A stretch of 64,000 nucleotides of DNA from Janthinobacterium sp. 344 (GTDB lineage Bacteria; Pseudomonadota; Gammaproteobacteria; Burkholderiales; Burkholderiaceae_D), in assembly GCF_900112025.1 (NCBI RefSeq), contig NZ_FOKL01000009.1:124001-188000 (forward strand), in the 5' to 3' direction. The notes beneath the pieces were generated by a model. It worked only from the letters and a program-made list of their open reading frames with translations, was not told the DNA's origin and ran no database searches. Positions 51,919 through 60,796 of the stretch are shown piece after piece; within the stretch, counting starts at the first letter, position 1, and the number at the start of each line of letters is the position of its first letter. The translations under genes and the position numbers were made by a program.

Positions 51919-52143
51919 ATGGCAACATTGAATAGCGGTTTTGGCTCACGGTTTGGCCTGGAATACGCCCCAAGCTCTTTCCTCGTCCGCATGGGCAAGC
52001 GCGAAATCCTCGTCTGCCGCGACTTCCGCAAGCGCTACTACACCGTCAATCCCTTGATCGAGTGCGGTACGGGCATCGAGCCGGGCTATGTTGAAGTGCT
52101 GCTGATGCGCCGTTGGCTGTTGATCTTATCTAAAGCGCATTAA
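51919..52143 (+). CDS. Unrecognised 74-residue protein, probable SOS gene
   Basis: AAGGAATTGTC precedes ATG 51919. The protein is compact, basic and not membrane-like: MATLNSGFGSRFGLEY, SSFLVRMGKREILVCRD, RKRYYTVNPLIE, EVLLMRRWLLIL. Two cysteines, many Arg and Tyr. I know no family for it. Its start is 52 bp after two tandem LexA boxes, so it is expected to be DNA-damage induced. Small SOS proteins of this size include cell-division inhibitors and toxins, but nothing in the sequence identifies it as one. Confidence 0.65.
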   Translation: MATLNSGFGSRFGLEYAPSSFLVRMGKREILVCRDFRKRYYTVNPLIECGTGIEPGYVEVLLMRRWLLILSKAH

Positions 52144-52159
52144 ATACGCCTTAAAAATC

Positions 52160-52280
52160 CGCCGCGCGGCGCGATTTGCGGCTGGCGATGCTCGCTGTAC
52201 CAATGCTCGCTGTACCAGAGTACAGCTGCTTCCTGGCCACAATGCATTGCCGCCCGCCTGGATTTTTCCGGTGTATTCCG
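52160..52280 (+). repeat. Dispersed intergenic repeat, copy C
   Basis: Begins GCCGCGCGGCGCGA as copy B does, then GCGATGCTCGC, GTACCAGAGTACAGCTGC, TTCCTGGCCAC and ends in TTTTCCGGTGT. It has an internal 15-bp tandem duplication (ATGCTCGCTGTACCA twice, from about 52187). It lies between the stops of convergent genes. Confidence 0.65.
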
Positions 52281-52369
52281 GGGCTTTCGACGACCTTGCT
52301 TGAAAGCCCCGCCCGGCCACGCCGGGAACGCGCCAGTACCGGCCGGCGGCAACGCTGGCCGACCCCTCA

Positions 52370-53482
52370 TTACTGCGTGCGTTCCGGTGCGGCCGGGCTG
52401 GCAGGTGTTTTCCCACCCGCCTTGGCGGGCGGCAGCGTGTCAAACACATTCGCTTCGTACCATAGCGTAACGAACAGCACCATCACGACAGGGCCGATGA
52501 ACAGGCCCACGAGGCCCAGGGTTTCCACGCCCCCCAGGATGCCGAACAGCACGGCCAGGAAAGGCAAGCGGGTGGCGTTGCCGATCATGCCGGGCCGCAC
52601 GAAATGGTCGGCCACGAACAGCACCACGGTACCCCAGGCGGCCACGCCGATGGCGGCGCCCACGCTGCCCTGGAACAGCAGCAAGGCAGCCGCGCACAGG
52701 TAAGCCAGCGGCGCGCCGAACGGAATGATGGCCAGGATGCCGGTGGCGAACGCCCACAGGGCCGGCGACGGCAAGCCGGCAATCGCATAGGCGATGCCGA
52801 TCAGCACGCCTTCGGCCAGGCCCACCAGCACCAGGCCGTTGACGGTGGCGCGGATGGCGGTCGGAATCTTTTGCGCATAGCGGCCCCAGCGCTCAGGGCG
52901 CAGGAAATGGCTGCCGATGGCGGTGATCTGGCGCGTCAGTGCTTCGCCATCCTTGTAGAAGAAAAACAGGCACAGAAACGCCAGGCCGAAATCGACCAGG
53001 CGGTGGAAAACGTCCGCGCCGAGAATTTTCAGCATATCGCGCGCGGAATGAAAGCCGCCGACGGCGCTGCCCGCAAAGAAATGGCTGAGGCCGTGCGGCT
53101 GGCTCAGGGTGGCTTGCCACCAGTCGCGGATGGCGTCGCCCGCCAGCGGTATATGCGCGGTCCAGTCCGGCACGGGCAAGCCGTTGCCATTCGCATTGAC
53201 GACGAAATTGGCCAGCACGGGCACTTCGCGCGCCGCCTGCGCCACGCCGAACAGGACGGGAATGATGAAGATGCAGGCAAACGCCAGGGTCAGCACGGCG
53301 GCCGCGATGATGGTGCGCTGTCCCACGGCCGCGCGCACGCGCACATACAGGGGCCAGGTGGCCACGCACAGGATGCCGGCCCACACCAGCGGCAGGAAAA
53401 AACGCTGCATGACGAACGCCGTCAGGGCTATCAGCGCCAGGGAAAAGCCTGCGCTGAGCATATCGCGCTGGGTATCGGTCAT
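52370..53482 (-). CDS. AI-2E family transporter, second copy
   Basis: A 370-residue membrane protein of the PerM/AI-2E superfamily. The N-terminal helix pair (LALIALTAFVMQRFFLPLVWAGILCVATWPLY), a soluble segment with DWTAHIPLAGDAIRDWW, and the late block ALWAFATGILAIIPFGAPLAYLCAAALLLFQG are typical. I start at ATG 53482, four bases after GGAG. It is clearly diverged from the copy at 23574 and belongs to another subfamily, so the substrates probably differ. Confidence 0.85.
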   Translation of the reverse strand: MTDTQRDMLSAGFSLALIALTAFVMQRFFLPLVWAGILCVATWPLYVRVRAAVGQRTIIAAAVLTLAFACIFIIPVLFGVAQAAREVPVLANFVVNANGNGLPVPDWTAHIPLAGDAIRDWWQATLSQPHGLSHFFAGSAVGGFHSARDMLKILGADVFHRLVDFGLAFLCLFFFYKDGEALTRQITAIGSHFLRPERWGRYAQKIPTAIRATVNGLVLVGLAEGVLIGIAYAIAGLPSPALWAFATGILAIIPFGAPLAYLCAAALLLFQGSVGAAIGVAAWGTVVLFVADHFVRPGMIGNATRLPFLAVLFGILGGVETLGLVGLFIGPVVMVLFVTLWYEANVFDTLPPAKAGGKTPASPAAPERTQ

Positions 53483-53578
53483 ACCACTCCATTCGTGCCG
53501 CACTCCCCGGGAGGTGGCGGGCTTGCCTATGCGCCAATTGCGCAGGCATAGCGTAACACGGCCCTGGTTAAAATAAGC

Positions 53579-54778
53579 TTACACCAGGCCCAGGTCCGCC
53601 GGCGCCACGCCGGCAAACACATGCTCGAGTTGCGCCGGACTCAAGCCGAATGTGCGGCGCAGCAAGCCGCCCAACACGGCGCGGTACTCGTTGAGCACGG
53701 GCATGTCGCGGTTCTGGAACAGGTTTGCCTGCGTGATCGCCACCTGCTGGCCCGCCACCTGCTTGCCCTTGATCCCGCCACCGAGCACCCAGAACACGCT
53801 GCCGTGGCCATGGTCCGTGCCACGGTTGCCGTTTTCGCGGAAGGTGCGGCCAAATTCGCTGACCACCACCACCACGGTATTGCGCCATTCGCCGCCCATT
53901 TCCTGCGAAAACGCGGATAAGCCCCGCCCCAGTTCGTCGAAGCGCCCGGCCAGGTAGCCATGCGCGCCGCCCTGCCCCACGTGCGTATCCCAGCCGCCCA
54001 CGTCGACGAAGCCGATGTTGTACTTGTCCTTCATCAAGCGGGCGATGCGCTGCGCCTCCAGTTCGAAGCCGCGGGTCGAGATGGCGTTGCGGTTGGCCGC
54101 CTGCATCTCGCCCGTCAATTCCTTCGTCACGTCGTCGCGCACGACAAAACCGGCGGCCACCGGCTGCTGCAAGGGCGTGCCCTTGTACATGGCGGCGATG
54201 ATCTGGCTTTGACGCGCGTCAATGCCCGCCTTGCCCACGGAGCGCAGCGCCATGTTCGGCACTTGCACGCCCCCTTGGAAGATCAGCGGCAGCTGGTCCG
54301 TGAAGGCGATGGCCGGATTGAGCGGGTTAGCCTTGCTGCTGTTCAAGGTCTGCACCAGCCGGTTCAACCAGCCGGAACGGAAATCGCGGCGCCCGCCGAT
54401 CTCCTGGCCCAGCTCGATCGTATCCTGCGTCTCGAAATGGCTGCGCGTCAGATCCGTCGTGCCGGCAAACGGAATGAAGGCCGCCTCGCCGCTGTTGAAC
54501 ATGGGATAGATGGTGTCGCGCAAGGCCGGATGCAGGGCCCAGTCGGCGTTCAGGGCCAGCGCGCCGTTGTCCGCGCCCGGCTTCGCAATGGCGATATTCG
54601 GCCGTGCCGCATAGTAAAAATCGCTGCCCACCGGCACCAGCAAATTATTCGCGTCATAGCCGCCGCGCAGGAAAACGAACAGCAGCTTCGCCTTGGTGGC
54701 GGGCGCCGCCAGCAGGCTGCCCGCATGCGCCAGCAAGGGGGCGGCGGCCAGGGCTTTCAACAGGTCACGACGGTGCAT
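53579..54778 (-). CDS. DUF1501 family protein with twin-arginine signal
   Basis: A 399-residue exported protein. MHRRDLLKALAAAPLLAHAGSLLAA is a Tat-type signal (RRDLLK). KLLFVFLRGGYDANNLLVP, NRGTDHGHGSVFWVLGG and VVSEFGRTFREN are the DUF1501 signature; the family is related to sulfatases/alkaline phosphatases by fold. It lies 21 bp after the DUF1800 gene with GGAGG upstream. The two always travel together and are presumed to act jointly in the periplasm; the substrate is unknown. Confidence 0.88.
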   Translation of the reverse strand: MHRRDLLKALAAAPLLAHAGSLLAAPATKAKLLFVFLRGGYDANNLLVPVGSDFYYAARPNIAIAKPGADNGALALNADWALHPALRDTIYPMFNSGEAAFIPFAGTTDLTRSHFETQDTIELGQEIGGRRDFRSGWLNRLVQTLNSSKANPLNPAIAFTDQLPLIFQGGVQVPNMALRSVGKAGIDARQSQIIAAMYKGTPLQQPVAAGFVVRDDVTKELTGEMQAANRNAISTRGFELEAQRIARLMKDKYNIGFVDVGGWDTHVGQGGAHGYLAGRFDELGRGLSAFSQEMGGEWRNTVVVVVSEFGRTFRENGNRGTDHGHGSVFWVLGGGIKGKQVAGQQVAITQANLFQNRDMPVLNEYRAVLGGLLRRTFGLSPAQLEHVFAGVAPADLGLV

Positions 54779-54799
54779 GGTGAATCCTCCAGTGTCAAC

Positions 54800-56365
54800 T
54801 TAGCGGTGCATCATTTCAGGTGACGACAGGAAAAACGTATTCCACTCCTGCGGCGAGGCGGCCTGCTCCAGGGCCTGGCGCGTGGCCGGGCTCAAGGTCG
54901 CTTGCAGCGACTGGTAATACAGGGCGCTGGCCAATTGCGGAAACGCCACTTTTTCCTGCGGCTGCGGGCCATCCGTCTTGAACAGGCCGGCGCTGCCCGA
55001 GCCGATGGTGCGGGCGATATCGAAGCGCGTCGTCATCTGGCCGGGGCTGGCCCAGGATGCATCCGCCAGCGGATAGCCATCGGGCGTCTGGCGCCCGTAC
55101 AGCGGTTCGCCCATGCGCGACAGCCAGCTCAGCATGGGACCTGCATTGAGGATGGGCTTGTCGTCATAGCTGAGGCGCACGGCCGACACCACATAATGCA
55201 TGGGATCCTTGAACTTCTTGCCCAGCGACTGCCTGAACTCGGGGCTGTTGAACATGGTCTGCAGCACGTCGGCGATCATGCCGTCGCTGTGCTGGAAGGT
55301 GGCCGCCATGCGCGCCACCAGGGCTTCGGGCGGATTGTCGCCGACGAAATACTGCGCCAGCTTGCCGCTGATGAAATGCGCGGTGGCGGGACTGCGGCTC
55401 AGCCGGTCCAGCGCTTCATCGAGTTCGGCCAGCCCCCTGCCCTTCACCGTTTGCCCAAGGAATTGCTTGTCGCCGTAATCATGGCGGTTCGGATTGAACT
55501 CGAACAGGCCACGCCGTACATATTGCTCCTGCAGCGCCGGTTTCACCTTCGGCGCGTCCGCGCCCAGGTTCACTCCCACGCCCGTCAGGATGCGCGCCAG
55601 TTCCTGCACATCCGTCTGGCTGTAGCCGCCATTCACGCCCAGCGTGTGCAGCTCCATCAGTTCGCGCGCATAGTTTTCATTGATGCGCTTGACAGCATTG
55701 GCTTCATTGTCCAGGTAGCGCAGCATGGCAGGATGGTGCACCGTGGCGCCCAATAAATCACGGAATTTCCCCAAGGCATGCGGGGCGATGGCATTGGCCT
55801 CGTAATCGCCCACCATGGCGCGCAGATTGTGCTTGCCTTGATGCACGCTGAAATGGTTGAGCCAGAACCAGCTCAGCTGCTGTTGCAGCTGGTTCGGCGA
55901 ATACACGTCGAGCAGCAGGGAGCGCGTGGCCGCCTCGCGCGCCAGGCGGTTGAGTTCCTGCTGATACTCCTTTTGCGCCTGCTGTTTTGCCATGTCGTCC
56001 AAGACGGCGGCCGACTCCTTGCGCTTCTGCTCCACGGACAGGACGAGCTGGTCGAGCGGCACCTGGCTGATCGTCATGGCATCGATCTGCGCCTGCACGG
56101 CGGGCGGCAGGCTGGCCTTGCCTGGATGCAATTGCGCCTGCAGGTAGCGCTGCCAGCCCAGCTGTTGCAACTGGCGCACGCTGCCCCCGTTCACGCCCCA
56201 GCTGATACGCTCCAGCATGGCCAGCTCCTGCGCCGGATGCCGCGCCTGCACGGCAGATCCAGCCTCGGCTCCCGGCCCGGCTCCCGATCCGGCTCCCGAT
56301 CCGGCACAGCCCGCCAGCAAGAGCAGGGAAATCAGGGTCGTCGGCAGCAGTCGCTTGGGGGGCAT
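54800..56365 (-). CDS. DUF1800 family lipoprotein
   Basis: A 521-residue protein: lipobox LLAGC (Cys20), then a Gly/Ser/Ala tether coded by three 12-bp tandem repeats, then the helical DUF1800 domain (RISWGVNGGSVRQLQQLGWQRYLQAQLHP; NHFSVHQGKHNLRAMVGDYEANAIAPHALGKFRDLL; NENYARELMELHTLGVNGGYSQTDVQELARILTG). AAGGA precedes the ATG. It is the first gene of a two-gene operon with the DUF1501 gene. Confidence 0.87.
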   Translation of the reverse strand: MPPKRLLPTTLISLLLLAGCAGSGAGSGAGPGAEAGSAVQARHPAQELAMLERISWGVNGGSVRQLQQLGWQRYLQAQLHPGKASLPPAVQAQIDAMTISQVPLDQLVLSVEQKRKESAAVLDDMAKQQAQKEYQQELNRLAREAATRSLLLDVYSPNQLQQQLSWFWLNHFSVHQGKHNLRAMVGDYEANAIAPHALGKFRDLLGATVHHPAMLRYLDNEANAVKRINENYARELMELHTLGVNGGYSQTDVQELARILTGVGVNLGADAPKVKPALQEQYVRRGLFEFNPNRHDYGDKQFLGQTVKGRGLAELDEALDRLSRSPATAHFISGKLAQYFVGDNPPEALVARMAATFQHSDGMIADVLQTMFNSPEFRQSLGKKFKDPMHYVVSAVRLSYDDKPILNAGPMLSWLSRMGEPLYGRQTPDGYPLADASWASPGQMTTRFDIARTIGSGSAGLFKTDGPQPQEKVAFPQLASALYYQSLQATLSPATRQALEQAASPQEWNTFFLSSPEMMHR

Positions 56366-56464
56366 GGCAGTCCTTCAGGCAGTGTCAAGCAGAATGCATG
56401 AGAGTACGCCCTGGTTGACCCGCGCATGATTGCCATTTGCAACGAGTTGTAATCAAGAATGCTT

Positions 56465-57367
56465 TTATGCCAGGGCCGCGCACTGCTCGCGCAGGAAATC
56501 GCGCAGCTGCAGCACCAGCGGCGTCACTTGCGCGCGGTGCGTGCAGACCAGGTGCAAGGGCGTGGCCTCGCCCGCCACCTCGGGCAGCAGCAGTTGCAAA
56601 CGGCCGGCAGCCACGTCGCCAGCCACATCGAGCCGCGATTTATAGGCGATGCCCAGGCCCGCCACGGCCCAGCGCCGCACCAGCTCGGCATCGTCGGCGC
56701 TGCGGTTGCCGCTCACCTGGATTGTCACCTGCTCGCGCTGCGGCAGGCGGTAAAAGGTCCAGCGGTCGTGCAAGCCGTCTTCCAGCGCGAAGCGCAAACA
56801 ATTGTGCCGCGCCAACTCGTCCAGCGCCAGCAGCGGACCGTGTTCGCGCAGATAGGCGGGCGAGGCCACCAGCACGCGGTCATTCGCGGGCGCGATGGGC
56901 ATGGCGACCATGCTGGAATCGTCTTGCTGGCCGTAGCGCAAGGCCACGTCGACTTGCTGGCGCACCATGTCGGCCACCCGGTCGCTGACGCTGAGCTGGT
57001 ACTGCAGCTTCGGATGGCGCTGCTGGAAGGCATCGAGCCAGCCCAGCATCAGGTTGCGGCCCAGGTCGGAGGGCATGGCAATTTTCAAGGTTCCGCCGAA
57101 ACTGTCCTTGCCGGCCAATAGCGCGTCGTGGCCCGCGCGCAGCAGGCGCAAGGCTTCGCGCGCGTGTTCCAGGTATTGCGTGCCTTCCGGCGTCAGGCTC
57201 AGCGACCGCGTCGTGCGGGCCAACAGGCGCAAGCCCAACTCTGCCTCCAGGCGCTTGACGGCGGCGCTGGCCAGCGCGGGCGAGATGCCAAGCTCGCGCG
57301 CGGCCGCCGACAGGCTGCCCCGGTCGGCCGTACGCACAAATACCTGCAAGTCATCGAGGCGCAGCAA
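56465..57367 (-). CDS. LysR family transcriptional regulator
   Basis: A 300-residue regulator. The N-terminal helix-turn-helix reads RLDDLQVFVRTADRGSLSAAARELGISPALASAAVKRLEAELG; the effector domain follows from about residue 90. The start is TTG 57367; no ATG fits the conserved beginning. It is divergent from the alcohol dehydrogenase at 57594, its likely target. The gap between them holds a 103-bp element with terminal inverted repeats. Confidence 0.88.
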   Translation of the reverse strand: MLRLDDLQVFVRTADRGSLSAAARELGISPALASAAVKRLEAELGLRLLARTTRSLSLTPEGTQYLEHAREALRLLRAGHDALLAGKDSFGGTLKIAMPSDLGRNLMLGWLDAFQQRHPKLQYQLSVSDRVADMVRQQVDVALRYGQQDDSSMVAMPIAPANDRVLVASPAYLREHGPLLALDELARHNCLRFALEDGLHDRWTFYRLPQREQVTIQVSGNRSADDAELVRRWAVAGLGIAYKSRLDVAGDVAAGRLQLLLPEVAGEATPLHLVCTHRAQVTPLVLQLRDFLREQCAALA

Positions 57368-57457
57368 TTTTCAGCATTCCTTTGAAAGTGTTTCGGTACG
57401 CGCCCTCTTTTACCTTGGCGTGAAAATGGCCATGATACGTCATCACGCCTGTATGGC

Positions 57458-57560
57458 GCAGGTCGGATCAGGTCCGAAGGAGGGTAATCCGACAACATTG
57501 TTGGCGTGGCCGATGGTGGTGTCGAATGACGCGCGGTACAGCCGCGCTGATCCGACCTGC
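57458..57560. mobile_element. MITE/REP-like element with 13-bp terminal inverted repeats
   Basis: GCAGGTCGGATCA (57458-57470) and TGATCCGACCTGC (57548-57560) are exact inverted repeats. Inside, GTAATCCGACAACATTGTTGG contains a second small dyad around 57493-57503. At 103 bp with no ORF it fits a miniature transposable or REP-type element. It has landed between the LysR and dehydrogenase promoters. Confidence 0.6.
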
Positions 57561-57593
57561 CCCACTCCACCACTGTTTCACCAAAGGAAACCC

Positions 57594-58607
57594 ATGAAAG
57601 CCATCGCCTACCACCACAGCCTGCCCATCACCGAAGCCGACGCCCTGCTCGACATCGAGCTGCCCACGCCCGTCGCCACGGGGCGCGACCTGCTCGTCGC
57701 CGTGCACGCCATTTCCGTCAATCCCGTCGACACCAAGGTGCGCAAGAACCGCGCGCCGAAAGAGGGGCAGCCGGAAGTGCTGGGCTGGGACGCGGCCGGT
57801 GTCGTCAGCGCCGTCGGCCCCGACGTCACCCTGTTCCAGGTGGGAGACAAGGTCTGGTATGCGGGCGCCATCAACCGTCCCGGCAGCAACAGCGAGTTCC
57901 AGCTGGTCGATGAGCGCATCGTGGGCCACATGCCGGCCAGCCTCGATTTCGCCCCCGCCGCCGCCCTGCCCCTCACCGGCATCACGGCCTGGGAATTGCT
58001 GTTCGACCGCCTGCAGATCAGCCGCGACAAGAGTCTCTCCGGCAAGTCCCTGCTGGTGATCGGCGCGGCCGGCGGCGTCGGTTCCGTGCTGGTGCAGCTG
58101 GCGCGGCAGTTGACGGGTGTCACCATCATCGGCACGGCGTCGCGTCCGGAAACGGCGGCCTGGGTGCAGGAACTGGGCGCCCACCACGTGATCGACCACA
58201 GCCTGCCGCTGGCCGCCGAAATCACGCGTCTGGGTTTACCGCCCGTCGACTACGTGATCAGCCTGAACCAGACCGACCGGCATTTCGAGCAAATCGTCGA
58301 ACTCATCGCGCCGCAAGGCAAGTTCGCCCTGATCGACGACCCCGAGCAGATCGACGTGCGCAAGTTCAAAGGCAAGAGCGTGTCCCTGCACTGGGAACTG
58401 ATGTTTACCCGTTCCCTGTTCCAGACGGCGGACATGGTCCAGCAGCATGAACTGCTCGATGAACTGGCGCAGCTGGTCGATGCGGGCGTCATCAAGACCA
58501 CCGTGGCCGAACGCTTCGGCACGATCAACGCGGCGAATTTGAAACGCGCGCATGCCCTGCTGGAAAGCAATACTGCCAAAGGGAAAATTGTCCTCGAAGG
58601 ATTCTAG
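57594..58607 (+). CDS. Zinc-type alcohol dehydrogenase / quinone oxidoreductase family protein, copy 1
   Basis: A 337-residue medium-chain reductase. GroES-like half: SVNPVDTKVRKNRAP, VLGWDAAGVVSAVG. Rossmann half: LLVIGAAGGVGSVLVQLARQLTG. Catalytic zinc ligands (Cys-His-Glu) are absent, so despite its 'zinc-binding' family name it probably acts as a zinc-free NADPH enal/quinone reductase. Start at ATG 57594 with AAAGGAAA upstream. It is divergent from a LysR gene and is a paralogue of the gene at 62823. Confidence 0.87.
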   Translation: MKAIAYHHSLPITEADALLDIELPTPVATGRDLLVAVHAISVNPVDTKVRKNRAPKEGQPEVLGWDAAGVVSAVGPDVTLFQVGDKVWYAGAINRPGSNSEFQLVDERIVGHMPASLDFAPAAALPLTGITAWELLFDRLQISRDKSLSGKSLLVIGAAGGVGSVLVQLARQLTGVTIIGTASRPETAAWVQELGAHHVIDHSLPLAAEITRLGLPPVDYVISLNQTDRHFEQIVELIAPQGKFALIDDPEQIDVRKFKGKSVSLHWELMFTRSLFQTADMVQQHELLDELAQLVDAGVIKTTVAERFGTINAANLKRAHALLESNTAKGKIVLEGF

Positions 58608-58609
58608 AT

Positions 58610-59878
58610 TCAGCTAATCAGGATGGCCCGGAAATCATTGACATTCGTCAAGGTCGGGCCCGTCACCACGCTATCGCCCAGCGCCTGGAAGAAGCCGTGG
58701 CCATCGTTGTTGTCCAGGCTGTCGCGGGGATGGATGCCCAGCGCCCAGGCGCGCCGCAGGGTGTCGGGCGCCAGGACCGCTCCCGCGATCTCTTCCTGCC
58801 CGTCGACGCCATCCGTGTCGCCGGCCAGCGCATGGATGCCCGCCTGCCCTTGCAGCGCGAGGCCCAGCGCCAGCAAAAATTCCACGTTGCGTCCGCCGCG
58901 GCCATTGCCGCGCACCGTCACCGTCGTTTCGCCGCCCGACAGCAGCACGCAGGGGGCGGGAAATGGCTGGCCCCGCACGGCCGCGTGCAGCGCGATGCCG
59001 GCCATGACCGTGCCCACGTCGCGCGCCTCGCCTTCCAGGCTGTCGCCTAATATATACGGCGTGACGCCGGCCGCGCGCGCCACGGCGGCCGCCGCTTCCA
59101 GCGCCATCTGCGGCGTGGCCACCAGGGTCGTGCGCGTGCGCGCCAGGCGCGTATCATCGGGCTTCACGGATTCGCCGCGCCCGCTTTCCAGCGTTTTTCG
59201 TATGCTGTCCGGCAAGGCGATGCCATAGCGGCGCACGATGGCCAGCGCATCCTCGCACGTCGTGGCATCGGCCACCGTGGGGCCGGAGGCGATATCGCCC
59301 AGCTTGTCGCCGGGCACGTCCGAGATCGCCAGAGTGATGACCTGGGCCGGATGGCAGGCGGCGGCCAGGCGCCCGCCCTTGATGGCGGACAAATGGCGGC
59401 GCACGCAATTCATTTCGCCGATGGTGGCGCCCGACGCCAGCAGCGCGCGGTTCAAGGCTTGCTTGTCTTCCAGGCTGATGCCATCCAGGGGCAAGGCCAG
59501 CAGGGACGAGCCGCCGCCCGAAATCAGGCACAGCACGGTATCGTCGGCCTGCAAGTCGCTCACCAGATCGAGCATGCGCCGCGCCGCGTCCATGCCGGCC
59601 TGGTCGGGCACGGGGTGCGACGCTTCGGCGATGTCGATGCGCTCGCACGGCACGCCGTAGCCGTAGCGCGTGACGACGAGGCCCGACAGCGGCCCCGGCC
59701 AATGCTGTTCCACGGCCTGCGCCATGGCGGCCGAGGCCTTGCCCGCGCCGATGACGATCAGGCGGCCTCGCGGCGCGGGCGGCAGGTGGGGCGGCACGCA
59801 GTGCGAGGGCTGGGCCGCCGCGATGGCGGCGTCGAACATGGCTTGCAGCAAGGCGCGCGGCGCCGGGGTCGTCGTCAT
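58610..59878 (-). CDS. gckA: Glycerate 2-kinase (DUF4147/MOFRL family)
   Basis: A 422-residue enzyme phosphorylating D-glycerate. The N-terminal DUF4147 part has LIVIGAGKASAAMAQAVE and LCLISGGGSSLLALPLDG. The C-terminal MOFRL part has VLLSGGETTVTVRGNGRGGRN and ALAGDTDGVDGQEEIAGA. Older names are hydroxypyruvate reductase TtuD. GAGGAG lies six bases before the ATG. It works in glyoxylate/tartrate-derived glycerate use. Convergent with the dehydrogenase gene, only 2 bp away. Confidence 0.9.
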   Translation of the reverse strand: MTTTPAPRALLQAMFDAAIAAAQPSHCVPPHLPPAPRGRLIVIGAGKASAAMAQAVEQHWPGPLSGLVVTRYGYGVPCERIDIAEASHPVPDQAGMDAARRMLDLVSDLQADDTVLCLISGGGSSLLALPLDGISLEDKQALNRALLASGATIGEMNCVRRHLSAIKGGRLAAACHPAQVITLAISDVPGDKLGDIASGPTVADATTCEDALAIVRRYGIALPDSIRKTLESGRGESVKPDDTRLARTRTTLVATPQMALEAAAAVARAAGVTPYILGDSLEGEARDVGTVMAGIALHAAVRGQPFPAPCVLLSGGETTVTVRGNGRGGRNVEFLLALGLALQGQAGIHALAGDTDGVDGQEEIAGAVLAPDTLRRAWALGIHPRDSLDNNDGHGFFQALGDSVVTGPTLTNVNDFRAILIS

Positions 59879-59967
59879 GGTGTTCTCCTCGGGTATCCTG
59901 ACCCGATCATAGCAGTGCCGGCAAGCTGGCAGCTAGAATGGCGTCTTGACCACATCACAGGAACACC

Positions 59968-60321
59968 ATGCACGACGCCATCGAATGGACCAGTCTTGCC
60001 CGCACCTTCGGGCTGTTTACCGTCACGGCCGTGGCCGAACTGCTGGGCTGCTACCTGCCCATGCTGTGGCTCAGCAACAAGGGCAGCGCCTGGCTGCTGT
60101 TGCCAGCGGCCATCAGCCTGCTGATCTTCGTCTGGCTGCTGACCTTGCACCCGGCCGCCAGCGGCAGGGTGTACGCCACGTATGGCGCCATCTATATCGC
60201 CACGGCCTTGGGCTGGCTGTGGCTGGTGGACGGCATTACGCCCGCCTGGACCGATGTCGCCGGCGTGGCCCTGGCCCTGGCGGGCGCCGCCGTCATCGCC
60301 ATGGGACACAAGGCGGCGTAA
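59968..60321 (+). CDS. ynfA: YnfA/UPF0060 family membrane protein
   Basis: A 117-residue protein with four membrane helices, related to small multidrug-resistance transporters. [46 protein letters not shown] and [18 protein letters not shown] are the family pattern. AGGA lies before the ATG. A single gene, divergent from glycerate kinase and convergent with the TerB-like gene. Confidence 0.9.
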   Translation: MHDAIEWTSLARTFGLFTVTAVAELLGCYLPMLWLSNKGSAWLLLPAAISLLIFVWLLTLHPAASGRVYATYGAIYIATALGWLWLVDGITPAWTDVAGVALALAGAAVIAMGHKAA

Positions 60322-60327
60322 GGACGC

Positions 60328-60729
60328 TCACGCCGCATGCTGGCGGAAATTCGTTTCCGCCGACCAGGCCGCGCTGGCGCGGGCCAGCAAGACCGCTTCG
60401 CCATCGGCCAGCCAGTCGTCCGCGTCGGCGATCTTCCACATGGCTTGCAGCAGCTTGCGGCGCAGGTCCGGGTCATCGATTTCATCGAGCAGGCTGTCGA
60501 TCACGCCATTGCCCAGCTGGATGGCGCCATGCACCGTCGAGGTCAGCATGTCGTCGCACAGGTCTTGCAGCAGCTGTTGAAAGGCGGCCGGCGCCAGGTC
60601 GATATGTTCGAGAATCTTGCTGCGGTGCATGGCTTGCAGCTCGGCGCTGGCCAGGTTGCCGTCGACCACCATCATCAGGGCCAAAATACGTCCCGCGGCC
60701 TGGGGACTGTTCGTTTCATACGTACGCAT
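60328..60729 (-). CDS. TerB-like helical protein
   Basis: A 133-residue cytosolic helical protein. ILALMMVVDGNLASAELQAMHR and LLQAMWKIADADDWLADGEAVLLARASAAW resemble the two TerB repeats, with Asp-rich loops that bind metal in TerB. I start at ATG 60729 (MRTYETNS); ATG 60744 is possible. It lies just downstream of a terC-type gene on the same strand, but a terminator separates the two. A role in metal or tellurite stress is inferred from the family only. Confidence 0.7.
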   Translation of the reverse strand: MRTYETNSPQAAGRILALMMVVDGNLASAELQAMHRSKILEHIDLAPAAFQQLLQDLCDDMLTSTVHGAIQLGNGVIDSLLDEIDDPDLRRKLLQAMWKIADADDWLADGEAVLLARASAAWSAETNFRQHAA

Positions 60730-60755
60730 GATGCATTCTTTCATTGTGATTGATT

Positions 60756-60786
60756 AAAAAGCGCGCCCCGCCATTGCAGGGCGCGC
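60756..60786 (-). terminator. Rho-independent terminator of terC
   Basis: GCGCGCCC (60761-60768) and GGGCGCGC (60779-60786) pair around a 10-base loop; on the minus strand TTTTT follows. It ends the TerC transcript before the TerB-like gene. Confidence 0.82.
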
Positions 60787-60796
60787 GGTACGGCGT

